Under the pieces are notes generated by a model, which saw only the letters and a list, made by a program, of their open reading frames with translations, searched no databases and was not told where the DNA came from. This document shows, piece by piece, positions 49,770 to 60,600 of a DNA stretch of 64,000 nucleotides. Position 1 is the first letter of the stretch, and every line of letters begins with the position of its first letter. The translations under genes were made by a program, and so were the position numbers. Origin of the DNA: Bacteroidota bacterium (GTDB lineage Bacteria > Bacteroidota > Bacteroidia > Chitinophagales > Chitinophagaceae). The DNA lies in contig JAEZGI010000018.1 in assembly GCA_023416995.1 (NCBI GenBank), positions 65,081-129,080 on the forward strand. The letters run 5' to 3'.

Positions 49770-51100
49770 TTCCAGAGCAGTTTTGCAGAACCGGCCAGCT
49801 CCCGGTAAAGATTCCAGGTATTCCGGAAAACGGCGGTCCACCGAATACCATAACGACTATACAAGATCTGCTGCGTCACTATCAACAAAATAAAATAGGT
49901 AAGCGCCGTTCCGAGGGCAGCACCTAAAAATCCAAAGTAATAGATGCCCGCCAGGTTGGTTATTACATTCAGACAAAAAGCAAAAAACATCACTTTAAAA
50001 TTTACATCCGGTAAGCCGGTAGCATCCATGATGGTTCCAAACTGTTTAATAAAGGGAAGTGTAAATCCAAAAAAAGCGGTGATTCTTAAAATCGGTGTTG
50101 CTTCTATAAATTCCGGCCCGGCTATTATAGTAAGTATGGGTCCGGGAAAAAGCAGCAATACAAGTAAAGCCGGAATAGAAAAGATCAAGGTGGCTCCTAC
50201 AGTTTTTTCATAACTGTTTCGTACTGCAGCATGATCACCCTTTGAAATCTTCGCAGCCTTAGGAAACAAAACGTCTCCAAGCACCTGCGATGGCATATCC
50301 ACCAGGTTACTGATACGCAGACTGGCGTTATAAAATGCAGCGATTGCCGGCCCGAATACGTTTGAGGTTAAAAAGCTGTCTGTGCTCCTGAATAACAAGG
50401 ATGACATGTTGTTCCCAAAAACATATTTACCATAACCAAGTAACTCCGGTAATCGCCTTTTGCCTTCGGCCCAATGAAACTGTATCACTGAACGTGCAAA
50501 TGCAAACCCGGCAACAGAGCCTGCTATCACAGAAACGAGATATATTATTGAAAGCGCTCTTGTTGTTATGGTTGTGCCTGTGGTAAAAAATACAAAGATC
50601 AATAATAACAAGGTGCCCTGGCGAACACAGAACATCCAGCACAGTGCCTTGAAGTTCATTTTCGCATTCATCAGGATCTCAAAATGTGTAAAGAAAACGC
50701 TGATCAGTATGGTACCTGCATACCATAGCAACATTGATTTGAGTTCTGGTGCATTCAACAAATGACTGATCACTGCTGCAGCCGATACCAGAACCACGGC
50801 CCAGCACAGGCTGATGACAAGACTCAGCAGAAAAGCACCTCCCTGTAATCCCGCATCACTTTCTCGTTCTTCTAACTGACCGCTGAATCGTATGAAAGCA
50901 TTTTTTACCAAAGCTGTCCGGGCGGTTTCTATAATGGCAGATATAGTGAGAAACAGTCCCCATACGCCAAACCCGGAAGGCCCGAGTATTCTTGCAAGCA
51001 TCATAAACGAAATGATGCCGGCAAGCAAAGTCACCAGTTTTTGTATACCAGTATACTGGCCGGAACTGATCCAATAATGATATTTTTTTCCAACGCTCAT
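49766..51100 (-). CDS. wzx: Second Wzx-type flippase
   Basis: 444 residues, about 12 helices, with LARILGPSGFGVWGLFLTIS near the N-terminus, a pattern of the MOP-superfamily polysaccharide flippases. I use the ATG at 51100, as residues before it in the longer frame are unlike the family. It overlaps the next gene by four bases and follows the acyltransferase by 11 nt, so these genes form one transcript. It would flip the locus B unit and is distinct in sequence from the locus A flippase. Confidence 0.9.
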   Translation of the reverse strand: MSVGKKYHYWISSGQYTGIQKLVTLLAGIISFMMLARILGPSGFGVWGLFLTISAIIETARTALVKNAFIRFSGQLEERESDAGLQGGAFLLSLVISLCWAVVLVSAAAVISHLLNAPELKSMLLWYAGTILISVFFTHFEILMNAKMNFKALCWMFCVRQGTLLLLIFVFFTTGTTITTRALSIIYLVSVIAGSVAGFAFARSVIQFHWAEGKRRLPELLGYGKYVFGNNMSSLLFRSTDSFLTSNVFGPAIAAFYNASLRISNLVDMPSQVLGDVLFPKAAKISKGDHAAVRNSYEKTVGATLIFSIPALLVLLLFPGPILTIIAGPEFIEATPILRITAFFGFTLPFIKQFGTIMDATGLPDVNFKVMFFAFCLNVITNLAGIYYFGFLGAALGTALTYFILLIVTQQILYSRYGIRWTAVFRNTWNLYRELAGSAKLLWK

Positions 51101-51111
51101 GAACTTGCTTG

Positions 51112-52152
51112 CTATTTTAACGAAAACATCTTTTTGAAGCCGTAATCTTTCAATACCTGGTAAATGATCACCGGCAGACCGAGTCCGCAAACCAGGCAAA
51201 CCGCAATCATCAGTGCACCAGGAATTTCAAAACCCGCGCGTAGCAATAATGCCCTCACCATTGCGGCAATCGGCACGTGTAAGATGTATATGTATAAAGA
51301 ATGCTCGCCGAGATATGAAAGCCACCTCGTAGAACTGAAGCGGGAAAGATAAACTGCAAGCATGTACACGATGAGGCACCCGACGAGGGTAATCAGAAAA
51401 AACAACGGTAGATAGGTAGTGTCTTCGTCCTGCCTGGTGTACCAGAACCATTGCCCTGCAATAAAACAAAGCAACAGCGGAACCGAAATTTTTGGACTGA
51501 AAATCTCAGTCTGAAGATTCTTATTTAATAATGCGCGTGAAAATGTAACGCCACAAACAAAATATAAATAGAAGTAGCAGAGATCAGAAACAAGACTGAT
51601 ATGTTCAAGCTGCGGACTCAGTGTGATCGCATGAAGCGCCGCACCGATCACAAGATGAACAGCCTTCTTTTTTATGACCTGGTCCAGCAACAGATACAAA
51701 AGGCTCGTATTGAACAATGCCAGCAAATACCAAAGGTGATCAATCTTTCGTGGCTGTGTGAGCAGGTACTGGTAGTCGGTAAAACTTCGTTCTGAATTGG
51801 CGAATCGTGAAAAAACAATCTGAAGGGTAATGAGTATCGCTCCCCACAAAAGATAGGGATATAAAATTGTGGAAGACCGGTCGCGCAGTATACGTGCAAA
51901 AGATTTAGATTGTTGACTCTTCGCAACGAACACACCAGATAATACAAAAAACAGTGGCATCCTGAAATTATAAAAAACTTCCTGCAGATCAAATGCACCG
52001 GGCGATAAAGCCACGTCGGCCCGCATCAAACCCACCACTACATGCCTGTAAACAACAAGGAGGATAGCAATACCCCTGGCATAATCCACCCAGGAGTAAC
52101 GTTCTGCAGAGGCAAGGCTCCGCGGAATAGTCATACTCGATTCTTTAAACAT
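51112..52152 (-). CDS. Acyltransferase-3 family membrane O-acyltransferase
   Basis: 346 residues with about ten helices. The ATG at 52152 is preferred over the TTG at 52161. YARGIAILLVVYRHVVVG near residue 20 carries the catalytic-region His of the family, and FRMPLFFVLSGVFVAKS follows. It would acetylate or acylate a sugar of the locus B polymer at the membrane. It follows the co-polymerase by 21 nt. Confidence 0.92.
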   Translation of the reverse strand: MFKESSMTIPRSLASAERYSWVDYARGIAILLVVYRHVVVGLMRADVALSPGAFDLQEVFYNFRMPLFFVLSGVFVAKSQQSKSFARILRDRSSTILYPYLLWGAILITLQIVFSRFANSERSFTDYQYLLTQPRKIDHLWYLLALFNTSLLYLLLDQVIKKKAVHLVIGAALHAITLSPQLEHISLVSDLCYFYLYFVCGVTFSRALLNKNLQTEIFSPKISVPLLLCFIAGQWFWYTRQDEDTTYLPLFFLITLVGCLIVYMLAVYLSRFSSTRWLSYLGEHSLYIYILHVPIAAMVRALLLRAGFEIPGALMIAVCLVCGLGLPVIIYQVLKDYGFKKMFSLK

Positions 52153-52173
52153 ATCAATCAATTACACCTGTAC

Positions 52174-54378
52174 TTACATGTCCAGGTTGTTATTGTCTAC
52201 CTTGTTTAGGATAGCACCTATGAATTTATTTTTATGTTGTTCGAAGAATGTTAATGACTCTTTATCGGCAGCCGATATACTGGTTTCCGCTGAGAATACT
52301 ACTATAATACCTTCTGAATAATTGGCCAGTTCTTTTGCATCCGTAAAACCGTTCAATGGAGCACCTTCCAGGAAAATATAATCATATACATCCTTTAACT
52401 GATCAAGGTAATTAAGCAAGTGATTTTTAGGGAGAATTTCAGATGGTGTATAGTCCCCGCCTTCACAACCGATAATGTCAACCCCACTCACAGAAGATGG
52501 TGTTACCAATTGATCCATATCACTCACATCAAATGGTTTTCCATTGAGTTCAAACGATTCAAGTACAGGTGTTGCTTTGTTGGCAACTGTGAGGTCATTG
52601 TTGCAGAAGTTGGTATCAATGATCAACACGCGTTTTTTGCCCCAGCTCATACTATAAGCCAGTGCCTGGATCAGCGTTGTTTTACCCTGGTTCGATTCTG
52701 TACTTGTGAATAGAATGATTTTCTTCTTACTGCTCGCTATCTCATATCGCAGTTTCCTGAGCAATTCCCTGAAGAGGTCATCCCGGTCCTTTTCGTTGTC
52801 GCCAACATGTGCAACACGGCTGGCAATGTTCGCATCATCCAGTTTCACTTTATTTATCACTCCCAATAATGGTAACTGCGTCAACCGTTGAAACTGGGTG
52901 GGCGTTTTGATGGAATTGTCAAAAAACTCCATAAATATGATCACGAGACAGGAAAGAACAAAACCTGATGCACCGGCGAGCCCCATAATCGCAAGACGTT
53001 TTGAAGGCTCAGGGCGCAATGCGGGTTCGCCGATGATCGTTTGTTTAAATGTACCAGGTACAGCTTCCATACTTTGAGCAAGCGTTAGCTGTTCTTTAGC
53101 CGCAGAATATTCACTGGAAGCGATTTCAATTTCCTTATTCAACTGTTCAATATTCGCACCCTTGGAAGCCATTCCTGTGAGCCCACCGCGCAACTGACCC
53201 AGTTTTGACTGGATTGCACGAATTTTTTGCCTGGCTGCCTGGAGCTGTGCTTCTATATCCGTTTTCTTATTCTGTAGGTCTTCGGAACCATCATCCTGTT
53301 TGTTGTTGTTTGCGCGGCCGGGTCTCGTTTCTGAAATGTCGATCTTATTTATTTCAGCCAGCACGTCATCCATTCTTTGTTTGAGTTCGGAGTCGTTGCT
53401 GCCCTTCCGGATATACTCCGCATTCAGATCATTGTATCGTTTTCTTAGCGCCAGGTACCCGCTGTTGCTGCCCGTTACCGGCGCTGCATCATCACCTCCT
53501 GTTGAACCACCACGGCGCAGTTGCGTGTTGATCTGGTTCAGCCGATATACCAGGTCCTGCTCGAGTGAACGGGTATTAATCAATTCGCTTTCATATCCGC
53601 TTATCTGGGAAAGTGTACTTGATCCCTCGATACTTACATCTACAACGCCCTGATCGGACATGAACGAATTTTTCTCGCTTATCTTTTGATCAAGGATAGC
53701 CTTTCTTGCCCGCAACACGGAGTCAAGATTAGTGATTGATCCACCTGCACGTTCACGTTTGTTGATGCCATAAAACCGTTTGAACTCGTTGCAAACCGTG
53801 TTAACCACAAAAGCCGAAAGATTGGGGTTATGCGAGCGGAACACGATGTTGATATAATCAGTTCTCTGATATCTGCCTACCTGTAATTTCTGGTTGAGGG
53901 AATACACATCGTATTCATACAACTCAAGGAAATCCATCACCGCTTTACCTTCGTTTGTTGACGGTGTGATAACACGCCCTGAATCCAGGCTGGTTTGCAG
54001 CAACTGAATCACCCGCTCAGGTTTTACAGCGGTATACTCCGGTTTCTTTTTCTGATCGTCGGTTAAACGCGTGAAAGGTTGTTCACTTTTCAGGTCATGC
54101 AACATCAGGTTATACGAAACAAGAGAGATAACCTTTGACGAGGTGATATTTTCGACAGCGTTGTTGAACTTCAATTCTATCTGGGGGAGACTGAAACTTT
54201 CGTTTGAAAGTCTGATTTCATCGCTGACCGTAAAACCGGTTGACAACTGCGCTGATGAGCGGTATTGTCTTTTTGAATTCATCACAAGCAGGAAAGCCAC
54301 ACCTACTGCAACGACCGTGCAGATAAGAATAATCCATTTCCGGCGCATCAAGGCCCTATAAATATAGGTTAGCTCCAT
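52174..54378 (-). CDS. Wzc-like co-polymerase with ATPase domain but no tyrosine tail
   Basis: 734 residues. The N-terminal helix (MRRKWIILICTVVAVGVAFLL) and a second near 465-485 flank a long periplasmic coiled-coil region. The cytoplasmic domain has Walker A SNQGKTT near 560-566 and a Walker A' Asp in VLIIDTNF. The chain ends KVDNNNLDM with no cluster of Tyr residues, so the autokinase cycle of Wzc is probably absent. It sets chain length or couples export in locus B. Start is the ATG at 54378; no exact promoter box was found upstream. Confidence 0.9.
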   Translation of the reverse strand: MELTYIYRALMRRKWIILICTVVAVGVAFLLVMNSKRQYRSSAQLSTGFTVSDEIRLSNESFSLPQIELKFNNAVENITSSKVISLVSYNLMLHDLKSEQPFTRLTDDQKKKPEYTAVKPERVIQLLQTSLDSGRVITPSTNEGKAVMDFLELYEYDVYSLNQKLQVGRYQRTDYINIVFRSHNPNLSAFVVNTVCNEFKRFYGINKRERAGGSITNLDSVLRARKAILDQKISEKNSFMSDQGVVDVSIEGSSTLSQISGYESELINTRSLEQDLVYRLNQINTQLRRGGSTGGDDAAPVTGSNSGYLALRKRYNDLNAEYIRKGSNDSELKQRMDDVLAEINKIDISETRPGRANNNKQDDGSEDLQNKKTDIEAQLQAARQKIRAIQSKLGQLRGGLTGMASKGANIEQLNKEIEIASSEYSAAKEQLTLAQSMEAVPGTFKQTIIGEPALRPEPSKRLAIMGLAGASGFVLSCLVIIFMEFFDNSIKTPTQFQRLTQLPLLGVINKVKLDDANIASRVAHVGDNEKDRDDLFRELLRKLRYEIASSKKKIILFTSTESNQGKTTLIQALAYSMSWGKKRVLIIDTNFCNNDLTVANKATPVLESFELNGKPFDVSDMDQLVTPSSVSGVDIIGCEGGDYTPSEILPKNHLLNYLDQLKDVYDYIFLEGAPLNGFTDAKELANYSEGIIVVFSAETSISAADKESLTFFEQHKNKFIGAILNKVDNNNLDM

Positions 54379-54687
54379 TTCTTTCTTTTTGTAAGATTTT
54401 AAGTGGTTTGTTCGGTAGCAAGCTGGTCTTTGTGATTATGGATCTCTGTAAAATAAGCATCTGAGTCACCCTGTTGCTTATCAAACGTTCTGATCACTAG
54501 TGTGGTTATGCAGTGAAACTTCCCATCACCTGGATGGCGGGGAGACAGTGTTCGAGGTCAGGGCGCACAAATGATTTTTCTACAGGGTATTAACGTATAA
54601 AAGTACCATAAATCCTGAGGAATTCAAAGTTTCGTAACGAAAAAGGGACCGGAAAAATCCAGTCCCTTTTGTTAAAATTAATATGTG
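54379..54687. other. Intergenic region between the co-polymerase and the 2276-residue gene
   Basis: 308 bases with no credible ORF. It contains a terminator at 54641-54670 for the minus-strand gene to its right and presumably the promoter of the co-polymerase. CAAATGAT at about 54568 (complement ATCATTTG) is near, but not equal to, a -7 box. Nothing else seen. Confidence 0.5.
54641..54670 (-). terminator. Intrinsic terminator of the 2276-residue gene
   Basis: Arms AAAAGGGAC (54641-54649) and GTCCCTTTT (54662-54670) with an inner GGA/TCC pair and an AAAA loop. On the minus strand it is followed by a T-run (CCCTTTTTCG). It lies 18 nt past the stop at 54688. Confidence 0.85.
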
Positions 54688-57600
54688 TTATCTCTTCAGC
54701 AACTTGATTGTCTGAACCTTCTCACCTGGTACCAGTACCTGGATGATATACATTCCCTTGTTTAATGAGGAACCGTTCATTCCAAGTTTTTGTTGCCAGT
54801 TACCGGCAGGAAGATTTGCGAAATCTTTGCGGAACACTACACGACCGTTGATGTCATTCACCACTATCGACAACTTAGCTACTGCTTTGCTGAGCGACAA
54901 TTTCACTGCCACATCATCTACAAACGGATTCGGGAAGGCTACCGGTGTTCCAACCACATTAACTGGTTGCTCTACTTCAACTCTTGCAAGCGCAGTTTCA
55001 CTGATAACTGAAGGCGCCATTACCTGAGGTACAAGAGCAGCAGGAGCAATTGACAGAGTTGTTGTTGGCTCAAGCTGTGGATCAGCTGCGATCGCCGGCA
55101 TACCATGGATCGTTAAACTGTTGATGTAACCAAACCCACCCTGCACAGTTCCGTAAAGTGTAATTGCAACTTCACCATTTTCATCAGGTTTGATATTGTT
55201 GATCTGAACAGTGTTCATGGTATTGTTGGCAGCATTCAGCGTCACTATCTGGTTTTCGATCTTATAAGCTGTAACCACACCCACACTTGGATTCACACGA
55301 CTTCCGAAGAATACGAAGTTGTAAACATGTGCCAGGTTCAGGCCGGTTATCTTGAATGAAGCGGTATCTGCAAAGTTCAGATAGAAGAACGTCTTCATTA
55401 CATTATCAGGAACTACACCACTGTTGTTACCAGTTGTTGCACCCAGTGAATTGTATCCGCTGAAGTTTCTCACCATGGTCATGTCAATTCCGGTCTGCTG
55501 ACCAAGATCATTGATCATGTCTGGCAAAGTGAATCCGGCAGAGATCAGTGCGTTCGTATTGTTCCAGTTATTACCCTGTGCAGGACCGGTTGCTGCTGTA
55601 CCGTCATTGAAGTTAAGATTAACAACATAGGTCACTGTGCTTGCTCCGGCGTAATTGCTGTATGGAGAGAACACACCATCTTTCACTGATCTTACCTTGT
55701 AGTAATTAACGGTTGGTGTAGCCAGGCCAGTGTGCGTATAGCTGGTCACATTACCTGCAATATCTGCAATCTTCACATAAGTTCCGTTTGCTGTTGATGA
55801 TCTCCATACTTCGTAACCATTTACTGAAGCATCAGAGCTGGTCCAGTTGAGGCTGATCTTGTCTCTTGAGATACCAGCCGCTTTCAGAGCACCAGGTGCC
55901 AGTGGCGTACCGTCAGTTTCATAAGATTCAATTTCCATCGCACCGATGTATGCATTTGGTGATGCACCCACTCTTACCATACTGATCAGGATTTCTCCGT
56001 TACCGTCAGCAGAAAGACCATTGATTCTTACTGTATTGGCTCCGTTATTATTTGCATCAAGTTCAACGCTCTGGCTTCCTACAGTGTACCTGGTAGCCAG
56101 GCTGCCGGTGCCACCTGCGCGGCTTGCAAAGAATACAAGATTGTACTTTTTATTCGCAGAAAGACCACTCAGTTTCACACGTTTTGCAGTTGCTGAGTTC
56201 TCATAATAGAACGTGCGCATAACGTCATCAGGATAAACACCTGAATTGTTTCCGGTAACCACGCCGAGTGTATTCATCGCGGTCCACTTGTCGACCAGGG
56301 TCACATTAATTCCTGTTGCAACACCAGTTTCATCCAGCAGGTTATTTTTCGACACACCAGCGTTTGGAGCAGAATTGAAGCTGTTCCATGGTGCACCTAC
56401 AGGGAATGTTTGGTTGAAGTTAACCAGCGTGCGGGTAATGGTAGCATCTGCCACAGTAATGCTGATTACCTTATTACTGCTTGCGCCACTGTTGTCAGAA
56501 GCAATAACATAGATGTTATTGAATACTCCTTTGGTATTACCTGGAGTGATTGTTATCACACCGGTACCATTACCGTTGTCTGTGAAACTTGCAAACGATG
56601 GCAGACCGTTAACCATCAGGGTAATTGCATCACCCGGATCGTCGGTTGCGGTAACGTTTACGGTAACAGTTTCTCCGGTTTTCATTACCACATCGGCCAC
56701 ACCGGAAATCAATGGAGCTACATTTGGTGTTGTTACCACAACTGTATCGCTGAACGCAGAAGCACCAATTCCATTAACTGTTCTTACTGCGTAGTAGTAA
56801 GATTTATTACCTGAGATCAGGCTGTCAGCGAACGATGTTGAGTTTGCAGCACCAGTGAACACCTGTTGGTATGGACCAGACCTGTTGGTAGCCCTGAACA
56901 CCTCATAAGAAGTTTCATTAAAGGCAGCATCGGTCCAGCTTATTTGTACTTTACCGGCATTGAGTGAACCTGTTACGTTTCTTGGCGTTGCAGGGGCCTC
57001 ATTGTCGCCATAGATGGCTTCGATTACCAGTGAGTTCAGGTATCCGAAGGTAGAACCTGCAGCTTTCTGAACGGTGATATTAACTGTTCCATCAGCCTGT
57101 GCGGTAACATCGCTGATGCTCACGGTATTATTGACATTGTTGGCAGCATCCAGGGTCACATTCTGAGAACCGATGGTATAGCTGGATGTAACACCAACAC
57201 CTGCAGCAGGATTTGCACGGCTTCCAAGGAAGGTGAATTTGTATTTCATACCCTGTTCCAGACCATACACCCGTAAGGTTGAAACCAGGCTGGTATAGTA
57301 TGATGACCTCAGCACCGCATCAGGGTACACACCACCGTTATTTCCGGTGTTACCTCCCTGGTCGTTGATGCCTGACCATGCATTCACCAGTTGAATACCG
57401 ATTGGTGTTGTTACACCTTCTGCATCCTTCAGCGCTGCAAAATTATCGTTCACCGCAGGGGTCTTATTGGTATTGTTCCATGGAGCAGCAGCTTTGTGGG
57501 TTCCACCGGTGAAGTTTACATATATGGTCTTGTTTGGATTTACATCCGAAACATTGATTGTGAACGTTACACTATCAACACCCAGTGTTCCATCATCTAC

Positions 57601-60600
57601 TTTTGCAACCACTGTATAACTTCCGTTATCAGTATAGCCCGGAGCCAGAGTGATCTTCGCAGAGTCACCGTTGAATAAGGTTGAAGCAAAAGCAGGTAAG
57701 CCGGTGAACGACCAGGTCAACGCAGTTGCATTCTGATCTGTGGCAACGATGGTTACCAGAGCAGTTTGCTTTTCACTGACTGCGATGTTGCTCACAGGCT
57801 GAATAACCGGTTTATGGTTGTCATTAACAACAAGGGTGAACACTGTGCTGTCAGCACCGCCATTCTGATCAGTAACACGCACCTTAATATTAGTGTATGT
57901 ACCCTGTGAAGAGGCATTTGGTGCAAAGGTCAGTAACCCCTGGCCGTTACCTGTTGAAGCGTAAGCGCCAAACGACGGCAGGTTAGAAGTTGTGACAGTA
58001 AGCGTACCACCATCAGCATCTGTAGCATTGACAGCAAGTTGTAACTGTCCGTCATAGCGCATAAACTGGTTGGCAATCGCCGTAATAACCGGCGGTGTAT
58101 TTTTGGTAAGCGCACTATCCTTATTGCTGTATGCAGAGAATGCTACTTCACCTTTCGCACGAACCTGGTAATAATATATAGAGTTAGCAGTGAGTGCCGT
58201 GTCTGTATATGTGTTAGCATTTGCAGGCAGGCTGGCCACCAGTGTATAAGTTCCACCGGAAGTCAGTGAACGATGAAGTTCATAGCCGGTTTCATTGGTT
58301 GCAACATCGTTCCAGGTTACCTCAACCTCTGAAGTTGAAATACCGGTAGCAACAAGACCTGTTGGAGCTGCAGGAGCCGCAGGTTGCGCCAAAGTGGTTG
58401 CACTAACAGAAGCATCGCCAAGAACCGAGGCCGGAATCAATTGTTTAGGAATTCCGGGACCTGCATACCGTGCTTCCAGCACCTCGCCACCACCTTGTTC
58501 AAAGAAGGTAACATAAATTGGATAAAGCTGACCGGCATTCAGCGTACGTGTACCGGATTTCTCTGCCGTGCCATGCAGACCGTCGTTGTTAACAACAAGG
58601 TCAGACTCGTTCATAGAACCGATATACAATTTACTTCCGTCATCAGAACTGGTGTAGAAAGTATAAACGCCGGTTGTTGGTACAGTGATATAACTGCTGA
58701 GTTTCAATGCGAAGTTATCCGCACGTGTTTGTGCACCCAGTGTAAACGCTGCCTGTTTACCCGTAGATGTTGGCGTGTAGGCGGCAAAGTTTGGAAGAAC
58801 AGACATACCATTTATCTGGTAGTATGCGTAATCTACATTCAATGCAGGTTTTACGAAGTCTGACTGACCATACTCGTTCACAGCCTTCACTTTGTAATAA
58901 TATTTCTTATTTGCAACGAGACCGGTGTCTGTAAAGCTGGTTGCGTTGGCTGCCGCAGTTCCTACTACTGTGAAACCAGACAGGTTGGATTCAGAGCGCC
59001 AAACCTCGAAGCCTGTTTCATTATTACTGTTATCGGTCCAGTTTACACGGATCGATTTATAAGACAATGGAGTAACGCTGATATTAGACGGCGCAGCAGG
59101 TATCAGGGCAGCAATTGCACCCTGCTCATTGAATACGCTGTCCGGGATATCAACATAGCTGGTACCTGTCTGAGGTGTTCTCCAGGTTACACGCATGCTT
59201 TCTCCACCACCCTGCTCGTAGAAGCTGATCGCGATAGGATAAATACCTGCAGTGAGCGTTAGTGGCGCACTGGTACGATCCTGACCTCCGTGAAGACCAT
59301 TATTATCAACAGTAGCAGGTCCGGAGAAGGTGTAAGGAGAAGTTGTACCATTCAATGCCCCGAGATACAACATACTACCATCATCAGAATTTGTTCTGAA
59401 ATAGTAAGTACCTGAAACCGGGATTTTAATAAAACCTTCCCAAAGGAACGCAAAGTTGTCGTTCTGCACTCTCGGAGCAATTGACACATTTGGCGTTGTA
59501 CCTGTTGCTACCGGCGACAGTGTATTCAGATTAGGGAAAGCGTTCCAGGTTCCTGTGAATGTATAATGTTTGTATTCAAGACCCTTTGTAAGCGGTTGTG
59601 CTGCAACCTGGTTGCTGAACAGCGATTTGTTACCGGCAAAGTCTCTCGCCTGGATCCTGAATGAATAAGGTTGTTTGTAGGTAAGATTGCTTACCGTAAA
59701 CGATGTTTCAGTTGTGTTGTAATTCAATACACCATTTACATAGATCTCGTATTTGGTTACACCAACATCATCGGTAGACGGACTCCACGACAAACTCACA
59801 GAATTCTTGGTAACATTTGTTACTACAAGATTGCCCGGTGCGGTTGGTGCCTGAGAATCTTTATCAGTAAGACCGCTGGCTTCATTTGATTTCGCAGAAG
59901 CAGCGGTATTATTTATTGCACGCAGTACATAATAATAAGTACTGTTGGAGTTCAGACCATTTAATGTATAGCTGGTAGCATTCTGCGGTGCATAAGCAAC
60001 CATTTTATAAGGTCCGCCAGGTTGAGTACCCTGGTAAATTTCGTAGCTGGTTTCATTGAAAGATGCACCGGCATTATCGGACCAGTTCAACTGCAGCGAT
60101 GTCTTTGACAATGTTGCAACGGAAAGATTGGTTGCTGGTTCTGGTTTGTTTGGTCCGTTAGCATTTATAACAGTGAATGGAGCAGAAAATTCACTTGAGC
60201 AACCATATTGTTCAGTAACACGAACCCGGTAATTACCAGGAGTTGTAGCTCTGAAAGTATTTGAAGTGCCCAGTGTAGTTGTACTGCCTTCTTTTTGCCA
60301 TACATAAGAAGCATATCCTGCAGGAACCATAAGATCAACACCGCTCACGGTATCTACTGATGGCAACACTTTACTCATTGTACCCACCACTGTAATAGCT
60401 GGTGGAACGGTTGCTGCTTTCAGTTTGATCACAACAGGAATGGGTGACCATACGCTCCAGGTAGTTCCACGTCTGATACGAACATCATAAGTACCAACTG
60501 ACGTTGCAGTGATCTGGTTACCGGTTGCACCCGCTATAACCACACCGTTCCTGCGCCACTCATAACCGCTGAAACCGGCGGAAATTCCAATCGTCACGTT

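Noticed and set aside
55946..56814. Plus-strand ORFs inside the 2276-residue gene
   Set aside because: Antisense of repeated FN3 and beta-domain sequence with no family motifs.
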